Shown here: positions 1 to 8,780 of the stretch, in pieces
How positions within the stretch are numbered: the first letter of the stretch is position 1
How the letters are laid out: every line of letters begins with the position of its first letter
Assembly: GCF_001636615.1 (NCBI RefSeq)
Contig: NZ_LGEK01000017.1
Location: forward strand, 1 to 64,000
DNA: 64,000 bases
Direction of reading: 5' to 3'
Origin: Mucilaginibacter sp. L294
GTDB taxonomy: Bacteria; Bacteroidota; Bacteroidia; Sphingobacteriales; Sphingobacteriaceae
Notes under the pieces: model-generated
Seen by the model: only the letters and a program-made list of their open reading frames with translations
The model's database searches: none
What the model was told of the DNA's origin: nothing
Position numbers and translations under genes: made by a program

Positions 1-19
1 AGATGTGTATAAGAGACAG
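1..19 (+). other. Tn5/Nextera mosaic-end adapter (library artefact)
   Basis: The first 19 bases, AGATGTGTATAAGAGACAG, are identical to the Tn5 transposase mosaic end used in Nextera tagmentation libraries. This is almost certainly untrimmed adapter at the edge of an assembled contig and not genomic DNA. Genomic sequence probably begins at base 20. Confidence 0.95.
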
Positions 20-68
20 GTTTATAAAGGATATCATTATATTTAACCTGATCATAAACCAATTATAA

Positions 69-1067
69 ATGAAGAAAATTTTACCTGTTCTATTCTGTTT
101 CTTATTGTTTTCTACAGTATCATGCGTGAAAAGCGTAGAAGAAGGCCCCGATTCGATAACGCTTAACTATACCGACCTGCAATTACAGGTAGGCAGCGGC
201 AAACAATTATTGGCAAGAAGGTACGATGCCTCGCAAATAACCTGGTCATCGTCTGACAGTACCGTAGCATCCATAAATGATAAAGGTATAATTGTAGCCC
301 TAAAAGAAGGCCAAACCACCATGACTGCCAAAAGCAAGCAGTATAATATCTCGGCTATTTGCCATGTTGTTGTATCGGCAATGGTTATAGAGGGTAAGGA
401 TATTGGCATTGGTGCCGATGGCTCTGTATTTATTATTGGTGCTGATAGTACATCAGCAAGCAGCGGTTACAGTATATCAAAATTGGTAGACAATACATTA
501 ACCAAACTGCCTGATTGCGGCGCGGTGCGTGTTGCAGTATCGCCAACAGGTACACCATGGGTAGTAACCAAAGCGCATAAAATATTAAAATATAACGGCA
601 CCGGTTGGGATGAAATGCCCGGTTTGGGAACAGACATTGCCATAGGCGCTAATGGTGCTGTATTTGCCATCGGTAATATTGAAACTTCACCATCGGGGGG
701 GAATAATATTATGAAATGGACGGAGACAGGATGGGTAGATATGCTTGATTGCGCCGCTATCCGTATAGCTGTTACACCAGATGGCACCCCTTGGGTTGTT
801 AATAAATCAGGCCTTGTTTATGTATTCGGCGGCGATTATTTATGGGTTGCTTTTAATAATATCACGGCATCAGATATTGGCATAGGTGCTGATGGCAGCG
901 TATTTGTAACCGGTAGAAATACGGGGGATGCTGATCCGGATATTTTTAAATACGATGGTTCCTATAATTGGAATAATTTAAATATTACCGGTGGTACTAA
1001 CATATCGGTTACGCCCGATGGTAAAGCGTGGTGGATAGATAAGGCCAACGTGGTACATCATCAATAA
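69..1067 (+). CDS. Lipoprotein with Ig-like (BIG2) domain and tectonin-type repeats
   Basis: The protein has 332 residues. A type II signal peptide ends in a lipobox with Cys19 (STVSC), so export and lipid anchoring are expected. Residues about 30-100 resemble a bacterial Ig-like group 2 domain (TWSSSDSTVASIND, then GQTTMTAK). From about residue 105 to the end the sequence alternates two related repeat units, D-I-G-I-G-A-D-G-S-V-F and R-V-A-V-S-P-T-G-T-P-W-V-V, as in tectonin beta-propeller proteins that often bind glycans. Function is unknown; a surface adhesin or glycan-binding role is an inference. A strong terminator follows, so it appears to be transcribed alone. The start is the ATG that gives the signal peptide. 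Confidence 0.8.
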   Translation: MKKILPVLFCFLLFSTVSCVKSVEEGPDSITLNYTDLQLQVGSGKQLLARRYDASQITWSSSDSTVASINDKGIIVALKEGQTTMTAKSKQYNISAICHVVVSAMVIEGKDIGIGADGSVFIIGADSTSASSGYSISKLVDNTLTKLPDCGAVRVAVSPTGTPWVVTKAHKILKYNGTGWDEMPGLGTDIAIGANGAVFAIGNIETSPSGGNNIMKWTETGWVDMLDCAAIRIAVTPDGTPWVVNKSGLVYVFGGDYLWVAFNNITASDIGIGADGSVFVTGRNTGDADPDIFKYDGSYNWNNLNITGGTNISVTPDGKAWWIDKANVVHHQ

Positions 1068-1090
1068 CCATAAAACAAATAATACTTATT

Positions 1091-1128
1091 AAGCTAAGCC
1101 CGGTAAACAATCGGGCTTAGCTTTTTTT
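1091..1128 (+). terminator. Intrinsic terminator after the tectonin lipoprotein
   Basis: A perfect 12-bp stem (AAGCTAAGCCCG at 1091-1102 with CGGGCTTAGCTT at 1112-1123) with a 9-nt loop is followed by a T run. The T run leads directly into the -7 box of the next gene. Confidence 0.9.
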
Positions 1129-1129
1129 A

Positions 1130-1137
1130 TACCTTTG
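1130..1137 (+). promoter_or_regulatory. Bacteroidota -7 box for the flippase gene
   Basis: TACCTTTG matches the TAnnTTTG -7 consensus of Bacteroidota sigma-ABfr promoters. It lies 10 nt before the ATG at 1148 and starts within the tail of the preceding terminator. The predicted leader is only a few bases long. Confidence 0.65.
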
Positions 1138-1147
1138 CAGTATAAAT

Positions 1148-2464
1148 ATGCGCATACCCAGCATCCCCGGATTTGATAAAGAAGCTTTAGATAAGTATTT
1201 TAAAAATACAGGGATGGCTTTTGTTGGCAAAGTTGGCAGCCTGTTTGTAAAAATGCTGGTAAGCATTGCCGTTGCTGGTTATTTAAGCAAAGCCAATTTG
1301 GGTATCATTACCGGGGGCATAACTTATATCTACCTGTTCTCGGCACTTGCCACCCTCGGGCTGGATCAGTTTATTGTTAAAGAGCTTCACCAGTTCCCCC
1401 AAAACCGCGACCGCATTTTAGGTACATCTTTTTGGATGAAGGTTTTTGCCGGCATGGGCTGCATCCCGTTGATATGGCTGGCCTACCAGGTATACCCTGC
1501 GCATGGCACACCTTATAGTTATGTGCTTATATTTTCTATCATAGGCATTGTACAGGCTTTTAACGTAATAGACTCATACTTTCAGTCGGAAGTAAAGTCG
1601 AAATATATTATGCAGGTGCAGGTTGCGGGTACGTTGTTATCGGCAGCAATAAAGCTGATATTAATTTATTTGAAAATGCCGCTCATCGCTTTTGTATATG
1701 CGTACGCGTTAGATTTTGTACTGTTGGCGGCCGGTTACTTCATTACTTATAACCGCAAAGGGCGCAATATATTTAACTGGGCTTATAACAGCGAGCTGGC
1801 TAAAAAGCTGTTGCATTACTCATGGCCGTTAATTATATCGGGTATAATGGTTTCGTTATATATGAAGATAGATCAGTTAATGGTTCAGAATATCTCGGGT
1901 GTAAAAGAGGCCGGCGCATATGCCACGGTAGCAACCCTTAGCGAGGCATGGAACTTTATACCAACCGTTATTATCACAACGCTGTTCCCGGCCATATTGA
2001 ATGCGCGCCGTGATGATATTAACAGGTATAAAAAACGCATCCAGAACCTGTACGACCTGATGATATACCTGAGCCTGCCGGCTGCTATCATTATCACCTT
2101 TGCATCACATCTGATATATAAAGTTTACACGCCCGAATACGCTTATGCCGCACCGGTATTGTCGGTTCATATATGGTCGGGCGTTTTTGTGTTTTTGGGG
2201 GCGGCCAGCAGCCAATATTTAATAGCCGAGGGCTATGTAAAACTTACCTTTTGGCGCACCGGGTTTGGTGCAATTGTAAATATATTGCTTAACCTTATCC
2301 TTATCCCTAAAATGGGGATGATGGGAGCCGCTATTGCTACGCTGATAGCCTACGCCAGTTCGGCGTTTTTTTTATTACTTATTCCAAAAGTTAGTAACCA
2401 GGGTGTGATGATGTTAAGATCATTATTCTTAATTTCACTTTTTCAAAAAATTATAAAGCGTTGA
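1148..2464 (+). CDS. Oligosaccharide flippase family (Wzx-like) membrane protein
   Basis: The 438-residue protein is hydrophobic throughout, with roughly 12-14 predicted membrane segments and the N-terminal pattern of polysaccharide transport proteins (GMAFVGKVGSLFVKMLVSI, then GYLSKANLGIITGGITYIYLFSALATLG). This MOP-superfamily group flips undecaprenyl-linked glycans across the inner membrane. It overlaps the following methyltransferase gene by 4 bases and leads a group with methyltransferases and a glycosyltransferase, which fits export of a surface polysaccharide. The precise substrate cannot be read from the sequence. Confidence 0.88.
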   Translation: MRIPSIPGFDKEALDKYFKNTGMAFVGKVGSLFVKMLVSIAVAGYLSKANLGIITGGITYIYLFSALATLGLDQFIVKELHQFPQNRDRILGTSFWMKVFAGMGCIPLIWLAYQVYPAHGTPYSYVLIFSIIGIVQAFNVIDSYFQSEVKSKYIMQVQVAGTLLSAAIKLILIYLKMPLIAFVYAYALDFVLLAAGYFITYNRKGRNIFNWAYNSELAKKLLHYSWPLIISGIMVSLYMKIDQLMVQNISGVKEAGAYATVATLSEAWNFIPTVIITTLFPAILNARRDDINRYKKRIQNLYDLMIYLSLPAAIIITFASHLIYKVYTPEYAYAAPVLSVHIWSGVFVFLGAASSQYLIAEGYVKLTFWRTGFGAIVNILLNLILIPKMGMMGAAIATLIAYASSAFFLLLIPKVSNQGVMMLRSLFLISLFQKIIKR

Positions 2465-3114
2465 GTACATTTTCATCACTAATAAAAGTATTAACAAATC
2501 CGTCGCATTTGCGTGCGTTGCTTTCTTTCGATAAAAAAGGCTACCTGGCAGATGTGGGCTGGTTTAAGGCGTTTGATACCCGATCGCCGGTTGACGAAGA
2601 CGGTAACCCTATACCCTGGGTAACGTACTCTTTTATTGATTTTATAAAAACCAGGCTTAGCAAAGAACATACTGTGTTTGAATTTGGATCGGGCAATTCC
2701 ACTTATTTTTATGCCAAATACGCAGGCGTAGTGGTTTCTGTAGAGCACGATAAGGAGTGGTTTGATAAGATAGAGAAATCGCCTGCCAAGCCAGATAACT
2801 CTGAACTGATCTATTGCGAACTGGTACGCGATGGCGACTACTGCCGTATGCCTGTAAAGCTGGGCGAAAAGTTTGATATTATTATAGTTGACGGCCGCGA
2901 CAGGGTGAACTGCTGCAAGCAGGGTATTGAAGCCTTATCGCCAAATGGCGTAATGGTGCTTGATGATTCTGAACGGGAGGTATATCAAGAAGGGGTTGAT
3001 TTTTTGTTGAACAAAGGCTTTAAACATCTGCTGCTTAGCGGCATCTCGCCGGGATTGTTTTATCGTAAATCAACCTCGGTGTTTTACAAAACCGGGAACT
3101 GTTTAGATATCTAA
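2461..3114 (+). CDS. Class I SAM-dependent methyltransferase-like protein
   Basis: The 217-residue protein has a Rossmann methyltransferase core. Motif I is FEFGSGNST at residues 73-81, the acidic end of strand 2 is SVEHD at about 93-97, and IIIVDGRDR follows at about 140-148. The start is a TTG that overlaps the flippase stop in a TTGA arrangement, implying translational coupling. Family members in glycan loci often modify sugars, but the acceptor is unknown. The segment before the core (residues 1-60) has no recognised domain. Confidence 0.75.
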   Translation: MSTFSSLIKVLTNPSHLRALLSFDKKGYLADVGWFKAFDTRSPVDEDGNPIPWVTYSFIDFIKTRLSKEHTVFEFGSGNSTYFYAKYAGVVVSVEHDKEWFDKIEKSPAKPDNSELIYCELVRDGDYCRMPVKLGEKFDIIIVDGRDRVNCCKQGIEALSPNGVMVLDDSEREVYQEGVDFLLNKGFKHLLLSGISPGLFYRKSTSVFYKTGNCLDI

Positions 3115-3249
3115 ATATTACGGTAAAAACTGAGATGCAACCTACAATGGTAAAAATTGCCGGCCGCCGTTTATTATTATATTATCTGTTTAAATGATAT
3201 TAGCGTAATAAAAAAGGGTTGGGTAATGGTTATTTATTAATATTGTAAA

Positions 3250-4011
3250 ATGCAAACCAGCAACAACGTAAAAACGGCGTACGATGAGTTTTACAAAACT
3301 CATGATGAAGCCTGGCGCATGCTTGGGGCCAAATATAAAGCGCACCACATTAGTGACGTTTGTAAAGGGCAATCTTTCAAAAAAGTGCTGGAGGTTGGTG
3401 CCGGCGATGGCAGTATTTTACAAAAATTATCCGACTATAATTTTGCGCCCGAATACCATGCTGTAGAGATCTCGAAAAGCGGGGTAGCACACATCCAATC
3501 GCGTAATATTAAAAATCTGGTATCGGTACAGGAGTTTGATGGTTATAAGCTGCCGTTTGAGGATGATAGCTTTGATCTGATCATCCTGTCGCATGTGTTG
3601 GAGCATGTAGAGCATGAGCGCATGCTGCTGCGCGAAATTAAGCGCGTAGCCAGTAGTTTTGTGATAGAAGTCCCCATCGACTATAAAACCAACGTAGATA
3701 GGCGTATAAAGCATTTTTTGGCTTACGGGCATATTAATATGTATACACCAACGTCGCTTAGGTATTTATTACAAACAGAAGGGTTTGAGATCAAGAAAGG
3801 TCTTACGTCCATCATAGGGCCCGAGGTTACCCGTTTCAATACCTTTATCAATCAAAAAAAGCCAAAAACCTTTATCAATAGGTTTAAGATACTTGCGGCG
3901 TTTGCGGTAAAGAATACCCTGATTGAACTAAGCGATAAGTTTAAAGAGAAGCTTGCCAATGCATATACAGTATTATGCACCAGAACAGATAAGCAGGCCG
4001 ATATATTTTAA
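3250..4011 (+). CDS. Class I SAM-dependent methyltransferase (Methyltransf_11/25 type)
   Basis: The 253-residue protein carries motif [11 protein letters not shown] (residues 46-55) for SAM binding. An acidic strand-2 end and the post-motif [13 protein letters not shown], typical of methyltransferases acting on small molecules or lipid-linked sugars, follow. A C-terminal extension (about residue 190 onward) is rich in basic and hydrophobic residues. It stands 135 bp after the previous methyltransferase and before a glycosyltransferase, so a role in glycan modification is inferred. The acceptor is not identifiable. Confidence 0.8.
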   Translation: MQTSNNVKTAYDEFYKTHDEAWRMLGAKYKAHHISDVCKGQSFKKVLEVGAGDGSILQKLSDYNFAPEYHAVEISKSGVAHIQSRNIKNLVSVQEFDGYKLPFEDDSFDLIILSHVLEHVEHERMLLREIKRVASSFVIEVPIDYKTNVDRRIKHFLAYGHINMYTPTSLRYLLQTEGFEIKKGLTSIIGPEVTRFNTFINQKKPKTFINRFKILAAFAVKNTLIELSDKFKEKLANAYTVLCTRTDKQADIF

Positions 4012-4040
4012 TTAACTAACAATTACGCAATATTCATTAA

Positions 4041-4958
4041 TTGACCTCTCCCGCACCTATAGCACTGTTTGTTTATAACCGGCCCTATCATACCGGCCAA
4101 ACGCTAAGCTATTTGCAAAATAATTTGCTGGCGAAGGAAACGGACCTGTTTATTTTTAGCGACGGCCCCAAAACCGACGCCGATAAAGCCAGTGTAGATG
4201 CTGTACGAAAATTAGCTGCCGAAACAACCGGCTTTAAAACAGTTCAGGTTATAGCGCGTGAAAGCAATATGGGGCTGGCCAATTCCATCATCAGTGGGGT
4301 TACGCAACTGGTTAATGAATATGGCAAGGTGATTGTATTTGAAGACGACCTGGTATCATCACCCTATACACTGCAATATTTTAATAATGCCTTAACCCAT
4401 TATGCCGATGCAGAGCAGGTAATGCACATCAGCGCTTATATGTTCCCGTTACAGGATAACACGTTGCCCCAAACTTTCTTTTTTAGGGCTGCCTTTAGCT
4501 GGGGCTGGGCTACCTGGGCACGCGCCTGGCAAAATTTCAACCCGGATATTGATGGGCTGATGGCGCAGTTTGATGCCGCGAAAACACACCAGTTCTCTAT
4601 TGAAGGTAGCATGAACTTCTGGAAACAGATGCAGGATTTTAAGGCCCGTAAAAATAATTCGTGGGCTATACGCTGGTATGCATCTGTATTTTTAAAAAAT
4701 GGGTTAACCCTAAACCCGGCGCAATCGCTCATTCACAACATTGGGCATGATGGCACCGGGGTGCATTCAAACATCGAAGATACCTATGGCGTGCAGGTAG
4801 CACAGCAGCCTGTTTCATATTTTCCGGATGTATTACATGAAAATATACCTGCCTATAATGCCATAAAATATTTCCTGAAAAATCGTAAAGGCAGCCTTTT
4901 ACAGCGCGGCCTGCGCTTTGCTAAACAGTTGACGCTGAAATATCTGCCTGGTAAATAA
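4041..4958 (+). CDS. Glycosyltransferase family 2-like / GNT-I-like sugar transferase
   Basis: The 305-residue protein begins with a GT-A nucleotide-binding strand (IALFVYNRPYHTGQTL), followed by LFIFSDGPK and an acidic EDD at residues 101-103 that is the likely metal/nucleotide-sugar site. The SWGWATWARAW motif at about 153-163 is characteristic of this Bacteroidota glycosyltransferase group. The start is a TTG 29 bp after the preceding methyltransferase, and no ATG gives a better N-terminus. It probably transfers a sugar in the surface-glycan pathway with the flippase upstream. Donor and acceptor are unknown. Confidence 0.8.
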   Translation: MTSPAPIALFVYNRPYHTGQTLSYLQNNLLAKETDLFIFSDGPKTDADKASVDAVRKLAAETTGFKTVQVIARESNMGLANSIISGVTQLVNEYGKVIVFEDDLVSSPYTLQYFNNALTHYADAEQVMHISAYMFPLQDNTLPQTFFFRAAFSWGWATWARAWQNFNPDIDGLMAQFDAAKTHQFSIEGSMNFWKQMQDFKARKNNSWAIRWYASVFLKNGLTLNPAQSLIHNIGHDGTGVHSNIEDTYGVQVAQQPVSYFPDVLHENIPAYNAIKYFLKNRKGSLLQRGLRFAKQLTLKYLPGK

Positions 4959-5116
4959 GTACTTATTAACATTTAAACCAAATTTTATAGTGTTGTTGAA
5001 AATTATTTATTATAAAATATTGTCTACTTAGTATATAGATATTATATTTGGTCAATTATTATATATCCTACCCAACCAATTGTTCTTTATGATATAATGA
5101 GGTCAGTAAAAACATA

Positions 5117-5147
5117 AAAAGAGGAAACCGCTGGTTTTCTCTTTTTT
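5117..5147 (+). terminator. Intrinsic terminator ending the glycan gene group
   Basis: The stem AAAAGAGGAAACC (5117-5129) pairs with GGTTTTCTCTTTT (5133-5145) with one wobble and a 3-nt loop, followed by T residues. Confidence 0.85.
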
Positions 5148-5202
5148 GCTTTATGAAACATTGGTGCGTTCTTTGGTGTTATACCTAAAAAAGAGCTAAA
5201 CC

Positions 5203-5445
5203 ATGATAGACGAGAAAGACACCTCCCCAGCTGCCAAAGATGGCAAATACGAATTCGAGATTCATTATTCGGGCCGCGAAGTACCTTGTACCGTGGTTAA
5301 AGAACAAGACAAAATTACCGTTTGCATTGAAGATAATATAAAAGCCGAGCTTACCGTTCAGGCCGACGGCAACGTGATACAAACCGGCGGTACCGACATG
5401 CCCGATTCGGCTGTTGACTATATCAAGAAACGCATATTTGGATGA
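5203..5445 (+). CDS. Small acidic hypothetical protein
   Basis: The 80-residue soluble protein has no signal peptide, membrane segment or recognised motif. It is rich in Asp, Glu and Lys and has alternating beta-strand-like stretches (KYEFEIHYSGREVPCTVV, KITVCIEDNIKAELTV), suggesting a small all-beta fold with a C-terminal helix (SAVDYIKKRIFG). It lies between a strong terminator and a structured intergenic region, so it is probably its own transcription unit. Codon use matches its neighbours. Function is unknown. Confidence 0.65.
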   Translation: MIDEKDTSPAAKDGKYEFEIHYSGREVPCTVVKEQDKITVCIEDNIKAELTVQADGNVIQTGGTDMPDSAVDYIKKRIFG

Positions 5446-5449
5446 TAAG

Positions 5450-5469
5450 AAGTTTTTGAATAAAAACTT
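5450..5469. repeat. Short hairpin after the 80-residue gene
   Basis: AAGTTTTT and AAAAACTT form an 8-bp perfect stem with a 4-nt loop directly after the stop codon. No T tract follows, so termination is uncertain. Confidence 0.4.
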
Positions 5470-5478
5470 TAAAGATCT

Positions 5479-5569
5479 GCACAAGGTGCGCTCCGTTTAA
5501 AAACTACCAGGCTAATATCTGTTAATGTTAAGCCAGTAGCTAAAAGCATGGTGCACCTTGTGCTTTTTT
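5479..5569 (+). ncRNA. Structured intergenic RNA / leader with terminator-like closing stem
   Basis: An 11-bp perfect inverted repeat, GCACAAGGTGC (5479-5489) and GCACCTTGTGC (5553-5563), is followed by seven T residues. The 63-nt interior contains a second nested stem (CTACcaGGCT pairing with AGCCaGTAG). Each outer arm is itself a GCAC-N3-GTGC mini-hairpin with complementary loops (AAG and CTT), so alternative folds are possible. It could be a terminator for the upstream gene, an attenuator for the AI-2E family transporter 26 bp downstream, or an independent small RNA. No known Rfam family was recognised. Confidence 0.45.
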
Positions 5570-5594
5570 ACGTTTACCAGTAACCACCATTTGA

Positions 5595-6689
5595 ATGAAC
5601 AACATATATCTTAACCAAACCCTGCGCATCCTGCTGCTGTTCGTGCTGGTTTTTGGCATCCTGTACCTGGCTTCGGCAGTACTGATACCGCTTACGTTTG
5701 GGGTAGTGCTATCTATGCTGCTTTTGCCTATATGCCACTGGTTACAAAGTAAAGGCATGAGTAATGGGTTTGCATCTGTTTTAAGTGTGATGGCTTTATT
5801 GGTTGTTATTGGCGGGTTAATAACCTTGCTGCAATACCAGTTAAGCGACCTGGTGGAAGACCTCTCTAAAATTGAGGATCGGGTAAATAATATAGTCAAC
5901 AGCGTAAAGGACTATGTGAAGCAACATTTCGGCATCTCGCATCGCGAACAGCAAAAAATAATCAAAGAACAGCAGGGTAGCACCATGGGCAAAGCTGCCG
6001 GCATGGTTACCATGCTGATAGGATCATTTGCCGGTATTTTGATAGATGCCATACTGGTGCTGGTTTACACATTCCTGTTTATTTATTACAGGGCGCATTT
6101 CAAGAAATTTATCCTTCGGTTGTTTAAGCCCGATAGCCGTAAGGAAACTGAAGTGGTTTTGAACAATGCGGGTAAAGTAACCCAAAATTACTTAGGTGGC
6201 CTGGGCCTTATGATAGTAATGCTTTGGATAATGTATGGCATTGGCTTTACTATTGTCGGCGTAAATAATGCGCTGTTCTTCGCGGTACTGTGCGGTATAC
6301 TTGAACTGGTACCATTTGCAGGCAATATTACAGGTACATCCATAACTGTTTTAATGGCCCTGGCGCAAAGCGGCGATACCCGGGTGGTAATAGGCGTATT
6401 GATTACCTACGGGTTGGTACAACTCATCCAAACCTACCTGTTGGAGCCGCTGGTAGTGGGCGACAGGCTCAACATCAACCCGCTGTTCACCATCCTTATC
6501 ATCGTAATAGGCGAAGCGGTATGGGGCATCCCGGGGATGGTGCTGGCCGTGCCGCTGCTGGGTATGTTCAAAATTGTTTGCGACCACTTCGAACCTCTGC
6601 ACGACTACGCCTTTTTAATAGGCCCGCCAAAAGAGAAGAAAGGCGAAGAGGGTAATTTTATTACCAGACTGTTTAAGAAGAATAAATAA
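5595..6689 (+). CDS. AI-2E family transporter (UPF0118/PerM type)
   Basis: The 364-residue inner-membrane protein has about seven to eight hydrophobic segments. The N-terminal pair (ILLLFVLVFGILYLASAVLIPL), the soluble central region (about residues 85-140, rich in Lys/Glu), and the conserved C-terminal block with GILELVPFAGN and LVQLIQTYLLEPLVVGDRL are typical of the family. Members have been linked to autoinducer-2 export or Na+/H+ antiport, and the substrate here is not determined. The C-terminus is short and basic. A structured RNA lies immediately upstream. Confidence 0.88.
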   Translation: MNNIYLNQTLRILLLFVLVFGILYLASAVLIPLTFGVVLSMLLLPICHWLQSKGMSNGFASVLSVMALLVVIGGLITLLQYQLSDLVEDLSKIEDRVNNIVNSVKDYVKQHFGISHREQQKIIKEQQGSTMGKAAGMVTMLIGSFAGILIDAILVLVYTFLFIYYRAHFKKFILRLFKPDSRKETEVVLNNAGKVTQNYLGGLGLMIVMLWIMYGIGFTIVGVNNALFFAVLCGILELVPFAGNITGTSITVLMALAQSGDTRVVIGVLITYGLVQLIQTYLLEPLVVGDRLNINPLFTILIIVIGEAVWGIPGMVLAVPLLGMFKIVCDHFEPLHDYAFLIGPPKEKKGEEGNFITRLFKKNK

Positions 6690-6727
6690 GCAATCTCCTT
6701 TTAAAAGAGCCTCCTATCCAATAACTG

Positions 6728-7663
6728 CTACTTCGCCGCTACAATGCCACGCACGTTTAATGAGATGGTGCTGGCGTGTTTCATGCCTAAAGTTTGGCCG
6801 GGTACGGTAGTTAAAAACAGCTTTAAATACGTATTCATAATGCCTGTTGATACTTTAGTATAATTCTTTTCGGCTGCTTCATCGCCCATGAAACCTACCA
6901 ATGGTTTGTTGTAATGCCAAACGCCTGCAGTATCTACCGTAGCCTCGAACGAGTAGTTAAAATCCTGATAGGCTTTATGGATAACGATGTTGTAAACAGG
7001 GTTTAAATAATCATCGTCGGTGCTGTATTTATTATCCAAAAGGCTGGGCTTTGCCTTTACTTTATCAACCGCAACATTCGGGTTTTTACTGATGAGTTGT
7101 ACCGGCTGCCAGGCCGCGAATGCTTTTTTGAAATCGGCATTGGCCTTGTTTACCAAACCGCGTACAAAAGCGGTATCCTGCTTACTGGGGCGTTGCAAAA
7201 CCGAAGCATCTGTATGAAGCTTGTTTTTTATAAAGTCTTCAGAATAAAGCCGCATGGTTACACGCGATTTATTAAGATTAACAGAATCGCCTTCGGTTTC
7301 AAGTAATGAAAAAACGAGGCTATCCTTACTCATTACCTTCATTTTTAAAAATGCATGAGCGATGTTAAAAACCGAATCGGTACCCAAAGCCAATGGAAAG
7401 TTGAAAAACCGATCTTTAACCGGGCTGTACAGCGCTGCCGAATCTGCCGATACAAAACGGAGCCTCCAATCGGGCACCAGCCGAAACCCATATTCATTAA
7501 AGGTAAGCCCGTTATTTTGCTTGCGCGAGACCTCTAAAAAGGTAATGCCCTCCACGCTTTTGAACGATATTTTTGGTTTGTCCTCTTTTCTGCGGCCACA
7601 GCCCGCAAGTATAACAGGTACAAAAAGGATAGTTATAAGTTTTAATGTCAGATGCTTATTCAC
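6728..7663 (-). CDS. Hypothetical lipoprotein
   Basis: The 311-residue protein starts with a type II signal peptide and a lipobox at Cys22 (VILAGC), so it is expected to be a membrane-anchored periplasmic or surface lipoprotein. The rest is a mix of beta strands and charged helices without a motif I recognise. It lies 29 bp downstream of recO on the same strand and may share its transcript. Function is unknown. Confidence 0.75.
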   Translation of the reverse strand: MNKHLTLKLITILFVPVILAGCGRRKEDKPKISFKSVEGITFLEVSRKQNNGLTFNEYGFRLVPDWRLRFVSADSAALYSPVKDRFFNFPLALGTDSVFNIAHAFLKMKVMSKDSLVFSLLETEGDSVNLNKSRVTMRLYSEDFIKNKLHTDASVLQRPSKQDTAFVRGLVNKANADFKKAFAAWQPVQLISKNPNVAVDKVKAKPSLLDNKYSTDDDYLNPVYNIVIHKAYQDFNYSFEATVDTAGVWHYNKPLVGFMGDEAAEKNYTKVSTGIMNTYLKLFLTTVPGQTLGMKHASTISLNVRGIVAAK

Positions 7664-7692
7664 GCGGTCAAGTTACTAATTATTGTTAAAAT

Positions 7693-8418
7693 CTACCCCA
7701 AAACCTCTTCCAATACCTCGTGCGAGCGGATATTGCCGAAGCCCTCAATATGCATGGCGTAGTATTCCAGTAGTTTGTTGATCAGGTAACGGCGTTCATC
7801 GTTACTTAGTTTTACCTCATCTATATTGCCAAAACTGCTTTGCAGTAAAGTGTAAAAGTTTTTGATGTGCGGCGGCGAGAGGTAACTCACACTATCCGGC
7901 TTATACTTGCTAAACACACCGTTCTTCATATCAAAAAAGTCGGCCTCGGCCATTAAGCCCCCATGCGGGTAAAAGCCCAGGTATCGCGTTAGCTGAACCA
8001 AAAAAAGCAGGTGGAAGTTAGCCAGCCCGCGGGTTTTATGGTCAAGCAGTTCAACGGCGTTAAATATAAAATCAAAGATGGCCTCGTCGGGCGTTTGCTG
8101 CTTTACGGCTTTGTACAAAACCTCGTTCAGGAACATGGCTATGCAGCTTTTTATCACATCATAAGGGATGCTTTGCAGCGTGGGGTTGTTCTTTAACTCG
8201 GAGATGCGCTGTACGTTGCCATTGCTTTTATGGTAAACCACCATATCAACCAAATGCAGCGGCTGCAGCATGTTGCGGCTTATTTTGGCCTTTGGTTTTT
8301 TTGCCCCGTTAATGATGTACGATTGCAGGCCGAATTTTTCGGTAAAGATTTGCACCACCACGCTGCTCTCGCTGTAGTCGGTAGTTTTAAATACAATGCC
8401 ACGGGTTTTATGCAGCAT
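7693..8418 (-). CDS. recO: DNA repair protein RecO
   Basis: The 241-residue protein matches RecO: an N-terminal OB-fold opening with MLHKTRGIVFKTTDYSESS and VQIFTEKFGLQSYIINGAK, then an alpha-helical C-terminal domain. RecO loads RecA onto SSB-coated gaps in the RecFOR pathway; recF is also in this window at 42.6 kb. Many RecO proteins bind zinc through four cysteines in the C-terminal domain. Those cysteines are not evident here, as is common in Bacteroidota. The start ATG overlaps the end of the dgkA-like gene by 11 bases, suggesting an operon. Confidence 0.92.
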   Translation of the reverse strand: MLHKTRGIVFKTTDYSESSVVVQIFTEKFGLQSYIINGAKKPKAKISRNMLQPLHLVDMVVYHKSNGNVQRISELKNNPTLQSIPYDVIKSCIAMFLNEVLYKAVKQQTPDEAIFDFIFNAVELLDHKTRGLANFHLLFLVQLTRYLGFYPHGGLMAEADFFDMKNGVFSKYKPDSVSYLSPPHIKNFYTLLQSSFGNIDEVKLSNDERRYLINKLLEYYAMHIEGFGNIRSHEVLEEVLG

Positions 8419-8773
8419 GGAACAGCAGTAGTATTTTTGGTAAAAAAATAATGGCGCCGGTTACCAGCGTAAATATGGCCATGAGTAACACAGCCGCCGC
8501 GCTTATGTCTTTTATATGCCCGGCCAGTTTATTATAATCGGGCGATACCAGGTCTACCAGTGTCTCAATGCCTGTGTTAAACAACTCCATTACCAGTACA
8601 AGGGCAATGCACAGGCTTATCCAGTGCCACTCGGCAGTGCTGATGTTGAGGTAAAAACCTAATGCCACTGCCAGCACCGCAACGCTTACCTGTATCCTGA
8701 AATTTTGCTGCGTTGTAAAGGCAAATCGAAGGCCTTTAACCGCATAACCAACACTCAGGATGAACTTTTTCAT
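8408..8773 (-). CDS. dgkA: Diacylglycerol kinase family (DgkA-type) membrane protein
   Basis: The 121-residue protein has three predicted membrane segments and the family signature ELFNTGIETLVDLVSPDYN, including the catalytic Glu and the NTxxE motif. DgkA-type enzymes phosphorylate diacylglycerol or, in many Gram-positive and other bacteria, undecaprenol at the inner membrane. An undecaprenol kinase role is an alternative that sequence alone does not exclude. The gene overlaps recO by 11 bases and follows a 61-residue membrane protein after a 7-bp gap. Confidence 0.88.
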   Translation of the reverse strand: MKKFILSVGYAVKGLRFAFTTQQNFRIQVSVAVLAVALGFYLNISTAEWHWISLCIALVLVMELFNTGIETLVDLVSPDYNKLAGHIKDISAAAVLLMAIFTLVTGAIIFLPKILLLFHAA

Positions 8774-8780
8774 ATCGTAT

